64,000 nucleotides of DNA from Mitsuokella jalaludinii DSM 13811 (GCF_000702905.1 NZ_JNKR01000002.1:1-64000); one strand, 5' to 3'; shown: positions 1 to 10,686, numbered from the stretch's first letter. A program made the numbers and translations. The notes: generated from the letters alone by a model not told the origin.

Positions 1-345
1 CAAGGTGATGTGTGAAGCACTCTCGGGGCAGCCGCATCTTTCGGTCACGCCAGATCGCGGAAAGGAATTCTCGAAACATGCTCAACTCAGCAAGGAACTG
101 AAGCGTGTGACGTTCTACTTTCCTGCTCCGCACCATCCATGGGAGCGCGGGACCAACGAGAATACCAATGGGCTTCTGCGGGAGTTCTTCCCGAAAGGCA
201 AGGACATCACGGATACGCCAGAGGATTACATCCAACGGAAGTACCATGAGTTGAACCTGCGCCCTAGGAAGTGCCTTGGCTACAAAACACCATATGAGGT
301 CTATTTCTCAAAGGTGTTGCACTTAGCTTGACAATTCGCCGAAAA
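1..345 (+). mobile_element. IS30-type insertion sequence, right end
   Basis: The transposase stop is followed within ~15 bases by a terminal-repeat-like sequence (gcttgacaattcgccg, about 326-341). Sequence homologous to the adhesin's own internal repeats begins at about 351. The junction is therefore placed at roughly 340-350. The left end lies outside the window, so the inverted repeat and target duplication cannot be confirmed. Confidence 0.65.
2..331 (+). CDS. IS30-family transposase, C-terminal fragment (cut by window edge)
   Basis: This is the last ~109 codons of a DDE transposase of the IS30 type; the N-terminal HTH and first catalytic Asp lie outside the window. The fragment shows the second Asp in a TPDRGKEF context and the catalytic Glu in ERGTNENTNGLLREFFPKG, a spacing and wording characteristic of the IS30 integrase core. 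The reading frame is open from the left edge and stops with TGA at 329-331. The element's right end follows at once, at about 330-350, and the adhesin frame resumes directly after it. IS30 elements transpose through circular intermediates (family knowledge). Family assignment is secure; activity cannot be judged from a fragment. Confidence 0.88.
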   Translation, partial: KVMCEALSGQPHLSVTPDRGKEFSKHAQLSKELKRVTFYFPAPHHPWERGTNENTNGLLREFFPKGKDITDTPEDYIQRKYHELNLRPRKCLGYKTPYEVYFSKVLHLA

Positions 346-428
346 AAAAGAATGAGGAAGCATGGGGCGAGGCCATCGGTCTGGGTGCTGTTGATCTTAA
401 TGACAGTCGACTGGTCTCCGGCAAAACC

Positions 429-3400
429 ATGTATAAGGAGTTGCATTCCGGCATAACTAGTACCACCAATACGATTGATGCCGGTAAGACTGTTGCGTGG
501 AATTTGAATGCACTCGATCAGGCCATCGGCAAAGCGACGGTAAATCTGAGCACCTTGGATACACAGGTCAAATCGAATGCAGATGCAATTCAGAACAACA
601 CGTCCAATATTTCGACGAATACCACCAATATTTCGGCAAATACGACGGCGATAGATAATTTGAGAACATCTACGACGACTAACTTAGCCACAAAAGCAGA
701 TGTCAATGCATCAAACCTTACGAATCTTTCGGATCCGGATTTGACGGCATGGGGTACCGCATTGGGCAAGGGGACAATTGCCGCAGGCAATGAGAAGCTG
801 GTGACTGGTGGTATGCTGCACAGCGAGCTCCGTCCGGCGACTGATGGTACGTATGTGAAGAATGGTAATACGACCGCAACAAATCTGACGGCCTTGGATA
901 CGCAGATCAAGAACGTCATTGATGCCATTGGCCTCGATCCTGATAATACAACGACGAGTTACACCTCGAAGCTGAATAAGTATTTCAAGGTCAATCCGAA
1001 AGTAACAACAACCGATACTACGACAACGTATGATCCGGATGCCGTTGCCAACGGCACGAACTCCGTCGCGATTGGCCCGAATGCGAAGACGGCGACGTAT
1101 ACGACTACGGTGACTTCCGACGACAGCACGACGACTACAGAAACAGCCGCGGATCATGCTGTTGCCATCGGTGACGGCGCGACGGTCAATGCTGCTGGTG
1201 ATCAGGGCATCGCTCTGGGCAAGGGCGCGGTGACTGGCGAAGCGGAGGCTTCCACTCCGGATGGCACCACAACCACGACGACCGATGCCAAGGGCGGCGA
1301 AAGCAGCGTGGCCATTGGCGACAGTGCTAGGGCAAACGGCAATCAGGCCCTTGCTTTCGGCAAGGGTGCCAGTGTCTTGAATCCAACTGGCACTGGCGTA
1401 TCAACGGGCAGCACTGCTATCGGCAGTGGCGCGAAAGTAGACGGCGGCAGTAACTCCATTGCCTTGGGCACGAGTGCCGTGGTCAACACTGTCTCAGATG
1501 CCATGGCTCTGGGCAATGGTGCTACCATCAATAAGACAGCAAAAGAAAGTATTGCTATTGGCAAAGGAGCCGTGACCGGTGGTGTAGATAAACCCATTAC
1601 GCTGACCAATGGCACCACCGGGACTCTGGCTGCAGCGGGCGGCTTGGATTCCATTGCCATCGGCAACGGCGCCGTCAGTGAAGGCAATGAAGCTCTGGCA
1701 CTTGGCAAAGGGGCTAAGGTGACGAATGGGGCTACCGGCGGCGATTCGGCAGCTGCCATTGTCAAGAACGGTTCAGCCGCCATCGGCGATGGGGCAGAAG
1801 TCGCGAACTCCGCAACCTCTATGGCCATCGGCAACGGAGCCAGCATCACAGAAGGTGAAAATACGACCGTCATCGGCAGCGGTGCCAAGGCGACGCAGAC
1901 GAAACAGGCTTTTGTCGCTGGCTATCAGGCATCCTCGGACAGCAGTGCAGAAAGCTCTGTTGCCATCGGTGACAATGCCAGTACGCACTCGGCTCGAACC
2001 ACCGCCATTGGCTACAAGGCAGAAGCTCACAATGCAGATTCCATCGCCATCGGCAGTGAAGCGAAGACCGACGATAACGGCGGCGGCATCGCCATCGGTA
2101 ATAAGACATCCGTTGCTCAGGGCGGCATCGCCATCGGCAATGCGACGCAGGCAAGCAATATAAGCTCCTTAGCGATCGGCAATGGTGCGGTAGCAAATGT
2201 CAATCAGTCAATCTCGATAGGTTATAATGCTGGTGTCAACACAACAGAAGATTACAAAGAACGAAACGGTTCGCTCGTTGCCATCGGCACGTCGGCCGGC
2301 AATAACGTCAAGGGCATGCAGAACGTAGCCATTGGTGCGTCTGCAGGCAGTGCAGTACTGAGCAGTAACAACATCGCCATCGGTACCAATGCTGGCAATG
2401 GCATCAAGAATGTAACGAGTGAGACGGATACAAACCCGCAGAATGGTTACAATATCTCCATCGGTGCGGGGGCAAATTACACAGAAGGCAATACGAATCA
2501 GAACATTGTCTCGTCGATTGCCATTGGCCATGCTACTCATGCAGTGAACCGTGCTGTTGCTATAGGCGAAGGAGCATCGGCACAGGGGGACTCAGGCATG
2601 GCTTTAGGCAATAGTGCAAAGAGTTCCGGTTCCGGCAGTATTGCCATCGGCAATGCGGCTAGTGCAGCAGATGGCAATATTGCTTTTGGCGCTGGTGCTA
2701 TTGCGTCAGGATCGCCTTCCGGAAATGCAAAGTGGACAAGCCAAGAGGCACCTAAATATTATATCTCTGTGGGAAATCCGGGCGGCGGCTCTACAGATTC
2801 GCCGATGCTGAGAAGAATCTCCAATGTAGCAGATGGTTCCGATGACCATGATGTGGCTACCGTTGCACAGCTCCAGGAAGTATCGAATCAGCTAAAGAAC
2901 ACCATTGTCGGCACGGACAGCGATAATAAGGACGTACAAACCTATTCCACCACCTATATCGATAATAAAGTTACTGAACTCAAGAATAATATTTCTGCAT
3001 CCAAGACAAAGTATTTCTCTGTGAATCCCAGTTCACAGACAACGAATTCTGGTGGCACCGGTGCTAATACCGACGGCGCGGCCGATGCCATGGCTATCGG
3101 CCCTAATGCCAAGGCAAGCAGTGTCAAGGCTTTGGCAATCGGTAACAATGTCTCGGCCAGCGGTACGCTGAGCATCGCTATCGGCACGGCCAGCGATCCA
3201 TCTACAGATACGACTACGGCTGAAACGCCGCATCCTACCTCGTCGGAAGGCACGAGCAGCGTGGCTATCGGTACGTCGGCCATTGCGCAGACCAATGACT
3301 CCATCGCTATCGGTACACGCGCGGCAACCTATACGGCCAATACAACAAGCACTCCAGTCTCGACTGTTGGTGTACAGTCCATTGCCATTGGCTTCTCGGC

Positions 3401-6400
3401 AGAGACGCGCGACGATAATGCCATCTCTATCGGCACGAAGTCGAAGGCAAACAGTGCGGATGCGGTTGCCATCGGCGATGAGGCAGAGGCGCTGAATACG
3501 AATGCGGTCGTCATCGGCAAGGCAAGTACGGCTGAGGGAAGTGATTCCGTTACAATCGGTATGTCGAATGCCAATAATGGAAAGGCAGTCATAACTACTG
3601 GTAATTCCAACCGGATCACAAACAGCCAGGGTGTTAAAGATACTGTACAGAACAGTGGTCTATACGGCTCCTCGAATGCAATCAGTTCTGTATCTTCATC
3701 GAATACCAGCAATGCTATCACCGATGTGTATGCCGTGGGTAATTCCAACACGCTGAATCAGAATGGTGAAAAGAACGTTTTGACCGATGTATCGATTATG
3801 GGCAATAAGAATACCATCGAGAATGGTACGGCTGGTGCCTACACGCAGACCGTGAAGCAGATTGCCGTCGTAGGCAGCGGCAATAAGGTCAAGGGAAATA
3901 CCCAGATCGATTACAACACCTGGGGAACGGTGCAGAGAGATACAATCCTTGGCTATAAAAACACAGTTGATGCCACCACACAGTGGACACCTGTATCCAA
4001 TCTCCAGATTCTCGGCAATGATGTGACGGCTACCCTTGGCAACTCTGTCTACCTCGGTACCGGCTCTTCCGCTACGGCGTCCAAGTCTGCCACGACGGAA
4101 GCCATCACACTTGCCAAAGAGCAGGGAGATGCAGAAGCAATCGCCTCGGATGAATACAAGAAAGCCACGACAGAAGCAGAACAAACGGCCATCAAGCAGA
4201 AATACGAAGCCCAGTATATCCATGCGGCCAACATCGCGGCCATGGATCAGGATGGCATTTCTGCCGGCATAACTAACTACGATAAAGACTACACTTATGG
4301 CAACGACAGCGCCTACACCTATGCAGGCAGTCAGGCAACCGGTGTAGTAACGGTGGGCAGCAAAGATGCCACCCGCCGCATCCAGAACGTATCCGCCGGT
4401 CTCGTCGGCCCCAATAGCACCGATGCCGTCAACGGCTCCCAGCTCTACGCTCTGACACGCCAGATCCGCTTCGGCGGCGACAACTCCACCTTCGGGAAGA
4501 CTACGGCAGCCGATGATGTCAACGTGGTAGCCAAAGGTTCCAACGAAAAACTGGCCATCACCGGCGGCGCAGAAGGTGTATCTAACACGACCACCACGGA
4601 TGGCAAGTCTGTGACCACCGTAGACGGCACCAAGATTGCCGACAAGAACATCGCCGTCATTGCAGAAGATGATGCCCTCCATGTCAAACTGGCAAGCAAC
4701 CTTAAGAATCTGAACACCGCCCAGCTGGGAAAGACCACCGCCACCACAACAACTACTGACGATGGCACATCCACCACAACCTATAGCTATCAGGAAACCC
4801 TGAAGCTGGACGGCACCGGTGATAACGGTGGCACACTTGCACTGAAAGATGCAAAGGGTGAGAATGGCGTTACGCTCCGTACCAGCGGTGCGACAAAAAC
4901 GGCTGATGTGACCGGCGCAGAAACGAACCGTCTCCTTGTCAACGACAAGACCGTAGCCACCACCGACGACGGCCTGAAATTCGGCGGCGACACAGGGACG
5001 GACTCTGCCCTGAAGCTGAACAGTAAGCTCACCGTCAAAGGCGGCGCTACGACCGGCTTATCCGATAATAACAATATCGGCGTCGTTTCCGATGGCAAGG
5101 GCACGCTGACGGTGAAACTCAATAAGGATGTCAATCTGGGCGCGGATGGCAGCCTGACTACTGGCACTGTGACGGCAGCTACCGTCACCACCGGTAGTAG
5201 CACGCTCAACACCAACGGCCTGACCATCACAGGCGGCCCGAAGTTTACCAGTAACGGCATCAGCGCCAATAGCCAGCAGATTAAAAACGTCTTGGCAGGG
5301 ACGGATGATACCGATGCTGCCAACTACAGCCAAATCAAGAAAGCAACTACAACGGTTGTCAAGGGAACCAATGTAGACAGCGTATCCGATGACACCACTT
5401 CTGCCGATGGACACCATATCTACACAGTGAATGTCAGCAATCTGGGAGTCAAGGTGGCTGATGGACAGAAGACTAGTGTAGCACTCAGTGATGGACTGGT
5501 CTTTGGCAACGGTACAAACACCACAGCTTCTGTGGGTCAAAATGGTGCCATTACCTTCAATGTGTCCAATGATGCCATCAAGACCCAGGCCAAGGATGCC
5601 ATCAATATGTCTGCCGGTTCGAATGTAAAGGTAGATACCGCCACCAGTACGGATGGCTCATCCAAAACCTTCACCATCAGTGCCACCCACAATGCTCTGA
5701 AATCAGCTACTTTGACGTCAAAGTCCAATGATGTATCCACGCTGACCATCACCGGCAATGATGGTGATACTGCGTCTGTTGATATCAAGAACACGCATCT
5801 TACGGTCACGAAAGACTCCGAAGCCAAGACTGTCACGTTCACCAGCAACGACGGCACCACTCCGGCAACAACTTTGAGCCTTAGTGATTTGGGTGCTGCC
5901 AGCACAGCAGACATGAATGCAGCGAAGGCAGCCGCATCGACTGAAGTCAAGGCTGGAACCAATGCATCGTTGGGGACGGTAGAGACCAATCAGACGGATC
6001 AGCATAAAATTTATACGGTCAATGTCGACAACCTGGGCTTGAAGCAGAATGGCACGGCGGCTGGTACAGTCACGTTGGCTGATGGCATCGATTTTGCGGA
6101 TGGAACCAATACGTCGGCCACGGTGTCGGATGGAAAGGTGACGTTTGATCTGAAGAGGGATGTTACCGGTATTGATACCGTTACGGCAAACAACTCCATT
6201 CAGGCAGGCAATGTCAAAGTTGGCAAGCAGGGGACGGACAACAAGAACTACGTCACCGGATTGGACAATAAGAATTGGACAGTCGGACAGACCACCTACG
6301 AGGCAGGCCGGGCGGCTACAGAAGATCAGCTGAAATCCGTTAGCGATAAAGTCGCAAGCGGTTTCCAGGTAACTGACGGTACGACCTCTGCCAATATCGG

Positions 6401-9400
6401 TGCCGACAAGAAAGTCACCTTCACGAATGGCAATTATACGACCGCGAAGGTGACCCAGGCCACGGATGGGGCTAATGTTCAGTATGATATCAATACGGCT
6501 CAGATTAATGCCGGTGCCAATGGCACGATATCTGCACCGACAACTGACGGCGTAGCGACGGCAGCGAATGTAGCTGAGGCCATCAATAGTGCGGCTTGGA
6601 ACATCAAAGCCAACGACGGCACAGCTACGGCTATCAAGGCTGGAACGACTGTCGGACTCAAGGCGGGCAACAATCTGACACTTTCCCAGAGTGGCACGGA
6701 TTTCACCTATAGGCTGAATGATGAGCTGACTGGTATCAAGAGCCTGACGACTGTTGCTCAGGATGGAGTCACTACGACTCTTGCCGCAAGTGGCGTGACA
6801 ATTGCTTCGTCGGGTACTGGCAATAAGTCGGTCTCCTTGACTGCCAACGGCTTGAACAATGGTGGCAAGCAGATCACTGATGTGGCAAGCGGCGGCGATA
6901 CAGACACCAATGCGGCCAATATCAGCGATGTCAAGCGTCTGGTGCAGGCTTCGGCTAGTGGTACGACTGAGACAGGCTTCAACGTCAAAGGCGATGATGC
7001 AACAGCTCAGAAGGTAAAACTTGGCAAGCAGCTTAATGTGGTAGGCGGCACCAATAAGGCCGAAGAGCTGTCGGACAATAACATTGGTGTTGTGACTACA
7101 GCTGATGCTGAAGGCAATGCTACTCTGACAGTGAAACTGAACAAGGATATCACGCTTGATTCTGTAACTGCTGGCAACAGCACGTTGGATACAAATGGCC
7201 TGACTATCAAAGAAGGCACAACACCCAAGGTGGTAATTACCAACGGTAATGTTACCATGGGCGGAAATGTCATCCATAATGTGGGTGATGGCGTTGCTCC
7301 TACCGATGCCGTCAACAAGGGCCAGCTGGAGGCTCTCCAGAACCAGGTCAGCGGTGGCTGGAACCTTGTCGAAAAGAATTCGGATGGGACTGCCGTGACG
7401 GCCAAGATTGGTGCTGGCAAGACCGTGACCTATACGGATGGCACGTATACTAAGTCCGTGATTACAAAGGATGACACCACTGGCAATGCCACGGTGAAGG
7501 TGGACGTGACCACCGGCACATTTGGTGCTGGTACCGGTGATAAGGCTGGTACGGTTACTTCCACAGCTAATGGACTGGCAACAACTCAGGATGTGGCCAC
7601 TGCCGTCAACAATGCGTCTTGGACGATTCAGGATGGAAATCATACGGACAATGCACAGCAGGTCAAGGCTGGTGATACAGTGTCTCTCAAGGCAGGCGAT
7701 AACCTGAGTCTTGAACAGAATGGTAAGGAGTTCACCTACAAGCTCAATCAGACGCTGACCAACATGAACAGTGTCACCGCTGTAGACGACAAACAGAACA
7801 CGGCTGTCCTGAACGGGGAAGGCCTGAAAGTCACCGATGCCCAGGGCAACGCGCTGACTCAGCATGCTACAGAAGTCCGCCTCCATGATGCCAACAAGGC
7901 AGCTGATGACACAACCACTGATGTGGTCCTGAACAAACAGGGGCTGCAGAACGGCGGCCATACCATTACAGGCGTGGCAGACGGCAAGGTGGTGGCCGGT
8001 TCCAATACGGACAGCACTACCAGTATCGGTGCGGACAAGACCGTTTCCTTCGTCAACGGCAAAAACAGCACGGTAACCGTATCTGGTTCTGACTCCGGTG
8101 CCACGGTCAAAATGGATGTGGATACGGCCGAACTGGCTGTGAAAGACAACAAAGCCGTTGCCACCGGTTCCGGTGTGGCTGATGCCCAGGAAGTGGCAGA
8201 GGCCATCAACAATGCGGCCTGGAATGTCCAGAAGGCAGGGGATACTGCCCAGCAGGTGAAGGCCGGCGATACCGTGACCTTTGCGGCTGGCAACAATATG
8301 GTCCTGACCCAGAGCGGCACCAGTTTTACCTATGGCCTGGCTCCGGATGTCAATACGAAGAGTATTCGTCTGGGCGGCAGTAAGGATACCAATGATAGCT
8401 GGACAGGCGGCATATTCGTTGGCAAGCAGATTGGCGGCGGCGCAAACCAGAATGAGGGCGATTATATCACCGGACTGGATAACACTGCCTGGGATCTGTC
8501 CAAAGTGGTGGAGAACCGGGCGGCTACGGAAGGTCAGCTGAAGGCAGCCATCAACCAGGTAACCATTGCCTCCCAGAGCGGTGGCTTCGGCCTGCGGGAT
8601 GAAAAAGGCAGTACTGTTTCTCAGATGCTGGGCCAGACGGTAGGCATCATCGGCGATACAGAATATGAAGCCGACGGCAAGACCGTCAAAAAGCAGGGCA
8701 ATATCACCACGGAAGCTGACAGCACCAATGCAGGGGCTGTGAAAGTCAAACTGAACAAGAATCTGGACCTGACAGAACAGGGTTCCGTCACCATTGGCAC
8801 CACCAGTCTGACCAGCGGTCAGGCCAAAGTGGGCAAGGTCACGGTGAACGGCACCGACAATACAGTGAGCGGCCTGGCCAATACCTCATGGGATGAAGCA
8901 ATGGCGAAGAAAGATGGCTATAATGGTTCCACGAAAGCGGCTACGGAAAGCCAGCTGCAGGCTGTCTATACCCAGGCTACCACCACCGCTTCGGCCAATG
9001 AACAGCATATCCAGGCAGGTACGTATGATGTCATGACCCAATCCGATGCGAATGGGAAGAAGCAGAACAGCGTCACCATGAATATCGTCGATGGAAGTGG
9101 AAATACGAAAGGCCAGGTTGTCATCAACGATGTGGCCAAAGCCTCGGATGTGGGGGATACCGACAGGCTGTCCACGGAAGTCAAAACAAAGAACGGCGGC
9201 AACGATCAGAAGACCTCTGTCGTGGAAGCCGTCAATAATCTGAACGACAAGGTGAACAGTCGCGTAGGCGATAATCGGTACAGTGCTGTCACGAGCAAGG
9301 ATCCGGTACAGGATGGAGATAGTTCGACAACGGCTATTGCCAAACTGAACAATCGCATGACCGATATTTACACTACTTCTACGCAGCACTCTTCTGTATC

Positions 9401-10643
9401 GGTTGATGAGAATCTGACGCTGGATAGCAGCAGTAAAAATACTTCCGGCGGCACCAATTACCAGATCGGCCTGAATAAGGAGAAAATCGACCTGGGCAAT
9501 GTGACCATCCAAGGGAACGAGGGCTCCATTACGGCGAAATCCATGAAGGCGGATACCTTTACGGCGGGCGACACGGTCGTCAACAAGGACGGCATAAAAG
9601 TCGGCGACAAGTCGGCGCTGACGGGCGACTCGCTCAAAGTTGGCGGCAAGACGTATGTCGATGACAAGGGCATCAATGCCAATGGCAAGGCCATCGGGAA
9701 TGTCGGCGACGGCAAGAACGACGGCGATGCGGTCAATGTCAAGCAGGTCAACGACCTGGCAGCAAGACAGGGCGAGGCCATCGGCCAGAATGCGGCGCAC
9801 ATCAATCAGCTTGACCGGGCGGTCAACCGTCTCGACTCGCGTATCAACCGCGTCGGCGCTGGAGCGGCTGCTCTGGCGGCGCTGCATCCGGGTGAATACA
9901 ATCCGGACGACAAGGTCGACTTTGCGGCAGGCTTTGGCAATTACCGTGGGGCGAGTGCGGCAGCTGTCGGCATGTACTACCATCCGGATGAGACGACGAC
10001 GATGTCGGTCGGCGCAAGCTTTGGCGGCGGCGAGAACATGGTCAACGCCGGCATCACCTGGAAGATGGGCAAGGACTCTGGCCACATGAGCACGCAGGCG
10101 GCGACTAAGGCTGTCCCGGTACAGTTCGTAGCGGCCCCGACGCAGACGCAGCAGTCGAGTGGCCAGGCAGAGGGTACGAAGATGCCACAGCCGGTCACGG
10201 CGGTGACGACGACGGCCAGCGGCCAGCAGGTGCCGATTGTGGCGGCTTATCTGCCGTCGGTCGACAATTCGACGCGGGCGGAGAACGACGAGCTCAAGGA
10301 GCTTCTGGCCCGCCAGACGGCCATTCTCGAGAGGCTCGCCGATCAGAAGACGGCGCCAGCTCAGGCGACTGCTCCTGTCAGCGGCGAGGATCTCTTCCCA
10401 GATGTGCCGGAGAACCATTGGGCGTACGACTTTGTCGCGAAGCTCGCGCAGGCCGGCGCGCTCAAGGACTGCCGCGTCGAGGACCCGGCGAACAATCCGA
10501 TGCTCACGCGCAACGACTTCGCGCAGATTCTCTACACGGCGCTCAAGAACGGTGCGACGAAGAACCCCGCCCTCAACAAGGACGGCGGCCTCAACCACCT
10601 CGCCAATGAGTTCCGCGCCGAGCTCAAGAACGTCAAGCGCTGA
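429..10643 (+). CDS. Giant YadA-like trimeric autotransporter adhesin with C-terminal SLH domain, 5' end interrupted by IS30
   Basis: A 3,404-codon surface adhesin of the trimeric autotransporter class. Residues ~210-760 and ~885-1060 carry dozens of YadA-head repeats (xxxAIGxxA). A neck motif TDAVNGSQLYALTRQ lies at ~1332. Repeated stalk modules follow, with Trp-containing AxNxAxW motifs and KAGDxxxLxxGNN blocks at ~2055, 2395 and 2595. DAVN-type necks recur, ending with DAVNVKQ at ~3100. A YadA anchor (~3110-3215) is followed by a linker, a short coiled coil and an SLH domain (~3319-3404). SLH domains bind peptidoglycan in Negativicutes. The frame is open upstream of 429 back to 327, and its codons 351-428 encode EEAWGEAIGLGAVD, homologous to the internal DLTAWGTALGKGTI. 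The ATG at 429 is therefore internal. No signal peptide and no good ribosome binding site precede it, so the original start probably lies beyond the IS and this copy is likely not exported. Confidence 0.9.
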   Translation: MYKELHSGITSTTNTIDAGKTVAWNLNALDQAIGKATVNLSTLDTQVKSNADAIQNNTSNISTNTTNISANTTAIDNLRTSTTTNLATKADVNASNLTNLSDPDLTAWGTALGKGTIAAGNEKLVTGGMLHSELRPATDGTYVKNGNTTATNLTALDTQIKNVIDAIGLDPDNTTTSYTSKLNKYFKVNPKVTTTDTTTTYDPDAVANGTNSVAIGPNAKTATYTTTVTSDDSTTTTETAADHAVAIGDGATVNAAGDQGIALGKGAVTGEAEASTPDGTTTTTTDAKGGESSVAIGDSARANGNQALAFGKGASVLNPTGTGVSTGSTAIGSGAKVDGGSNSIALGTSAVVNTVSDAMALGNGATINKTAKESIAIGKGAVTGGVDKPITLTNGTTGTLAAAGGLDSIAIGNGAVSEGNEALALGKGAKVTNGATGGDSAAAIVKNGSAAIGDGAEVANSATSMAIGNGASITEGENTTVIGSGAKATQTKQAFVAGYQASSDSSAESSVAIGDNASTHSARTTAIGYKAEAHNADSIAIGSEAKTDDNGGGIAIGNKTSVAQGGIAIGNATQASNISSLAIGNGAVANVNQSISIGYNAGVNTTEDYKERNGSLVAIGTSAGNNVKGMQNVAIGASAGSAVLSSNNIAIGTNAGNGIKNVTSETDTNPQNGYNISIGAGANYTEGNTNQNIVSSIAIGHATHAVNRAVAIGEGASAQGDSGMALGNSAKSSGSGSIAIGNAASAADGNIAFGAGAIASGSPSGNAKWTSQEAPKYYISVGNPGGGSTDSPMLRRISNVADGSDDHDVATVAQLQEVSNQLKNTIVGTDSDNKDVQTYSTTYIDNKVTELKNNISASKTKYFSVNPSSQTTNSGGTGANTDGAADAMAIGPNAKASSVKALAIGNNVSASGTLSIAIGTASDPSTDTTTAETPHPTSSEGTSSVAIGTSAIAQTNDSIAIGTRAATYTANTTSTPVSTVGVQSIAIGFSAETRDDNAISIGTKSKANSADAVAIGDEAEALNTNAVVIGKASTAEGSDSVTIGMSNANNGKAVITTGNSNRITNSQGVKDTVQNSGLYGSSNAISSVSSSNTSNAITDVYAVGNSNTLNQNGEKNVLTDVSIMGNKNTIENGTAGAYTQTVKQIAVVGSGNKVKGNTQIDYNTWGTVQRDTILGYKNTVDATTQWTPVSNLQILGNDVTATLGNSVYLGTGSSATASKSATTEAITLAKEQGDAEAIASDEYKKATTEAEQTAIKQKYEAQYIHAANIAAMDQDGISAGITNYDKDYTYGNDSAYTYAGSQATGVVTVGSKDATRRIQNVSAGLVGPNSTDAVNGSQLYALTRQIRFGGDNSTFGKTTAADDVNVVAKGSNEKLAITGGAEGVSNTTTTDGKSVTTVDGTKIADKNIAVIAEDDALHVKLASNLKNLNTAQLGKTTATTTTTDDGTSTTTYSYQETLKLDGTGDNGGTLALKDAKGENGVTLRTSGATKTADVTGAETNRLLVNDKTVATTDDGLKFGGDTGTDSALKLNSKLTVKGGATTGLSDNNNIGVVSDGKGTLTVKLNKDVNLGADGSLTTGTVTAATVTTGSSTLNTNGLTITGGPKFTSNGISANSQQIKNVLAGTDDTDAANYSQIKKATTTVVKGTNVDSVSDDTTSADGHHIYTVNVSNLGVKVADGQKTSVALSDGLVFGNGTNTTASVGQNGAITFNVSNDAIKTQAKDAINMSAGSNVKVDTATSTDGSSKTFTISATHNALKSATLTSKSNDVSTLTITGNDGDTASVDIKNTHLTVTKDSEAKTVTFTSNDGTTPATTLSLSDLGAASTADMNAAKAAASTEVKAGTNASLGTVETNQTDQHKIYTVNVDNLGLKQNGTAAGTVTLADGIDFADGTNTSATVSDGKVTFDLKRDVTGIDTVTANNSIQAGNVKVGKQGTDNKNYVTGLDNKNWTVGQTTYEAGRAATEDQLKSVSDKVASGFQVTDGTTSANIGADKKVTFTNGNYTTAKVTQATDGANVQYDINTAQINAGANGTISAPTTDGVATAANVAEAINSAAWNIKANDGTATAIKAGTTVGLKAGNNLTLSQSGTDFTYRLNDELTGIKSLTTVAQDGVTTTLAASGVTIASSGTGNKSVSLTANGLNNGGKQITDVASGGDTDTNAANISDVKRLVQASASGTTETGFNVKGDDATAQKVKLGKQLNVVGGTNKAEELSDNNIGVVTTADAEGNATLTVKLNKDITLDSVTAGNSTLDTNGLTIKEGTTPKVVITNGNVTMGGNVIHNVGDGVAPTDAVNKGQLEALQNQVSGGWNLVEKNSDGTAVTAKIGAGKTVTYTDGTYTKSVITKDDTTGNATVKVDVTTGTFGAGTGDKAGTVTSTANGLATTQDVATAVNNASWTIQDGNHTDNAQQVKAGDTVSLKAGDNLSLEQNGKEFTYKLNQTLTNMNSVTAVDDKQNTAVLNGEGLKVTDAQGNALTQHATEVRLHDANKAADDTTTDVVLNKQGLQNGGHTITGVADGKVVAGSNTDSTTSIGADKTVSFVNGKNSTVTVSGSDSGATVKMDVDTAELAVKDNKAVATGSGVADAQEVAEAINNAAWNVQKAGDTAQQVKAGDTVTFAAGNNMVLTQSGTSFTYGLAPDVNTKSIRLGGSKDTNDSWTGGIFVGKQIGGGANQNEGDYITGLDNTAWDLSKVVENRAATEGQLKAAINQVTIASQSGGFGLRDEKGSTVSQMLGQTVGIIGDTEYEADGKTVKKQGNITTEADSTNAGAVKVKLNKNLDLTEQGSVTIGTTSLTSGQAKVGKVTVNGTDNTVSGLANTSWDEAMAKKDGYNGSTKAATESQLQAVYTQATTTASANEQHIQAGTYDVMTQSDANGKKQNSVTMNIVDGSGNTKGQVVINDVAKASDVGDTDRLSTEVKTKNGGNDQKTSVVEAVNNLNDKVNSRVGDNRYSAVTSKDPVQDGDSSTTAIAKLNNRMTDIYTTSTQHSSVSVDENLTLDSSSKNTSGGTNYQIGLNKEKIDLGNVTIQGNEGSITAKSMKADTFTAGDTVVNKDGIKVGDKSALTGDSLKVGGKTYVDDKGINANGKAIGNVGDGKNDGDAVNVKQVNDLAARQGEAIGQNAAHINQLDRAVNRLDSRINRVGAGAAALAALHPGEYNPDDKVDFAAGFGNYRGASAAAVGMYYHPDETTTMSVGASFGGGENMVNAGITWKMGKDSGHMSTQAATKAVPVQFVAAPTQTQQSSGQAEGTKMPQPVTAVTTTASGQQVPIVAAYLPSVDNSTRAENDELKELLARQTAILERLADQKTAPAQATAPVSGEDLFPDVPENHWAYDFVAKLAQAGALKDCRVEDPANNPMLTRNDFAQILYTALKNGATKNPALNKDGGLNHLANEFRAELKNVKR

Positions 10644-10686
10644 GCCCTGAACCCTGAACTACACAACAGGATACACGAGATTTCCG

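Noticed and set aside
1780-4300. CRISPR-like or tandem DNA repeats in the adhesin
   Set aside because: The repetition is at the protein level (AIG-type YadA-head units), with degenerate codons and variable spacing, not identical DNA repeats with spacers.
5718-7961. 747-codon open frame on the minus strand inside the adhesin
   Set aside because: Antisense to the repetitive adhesin. Its composition mirrors the repeats, with no domain or binding site recognised.
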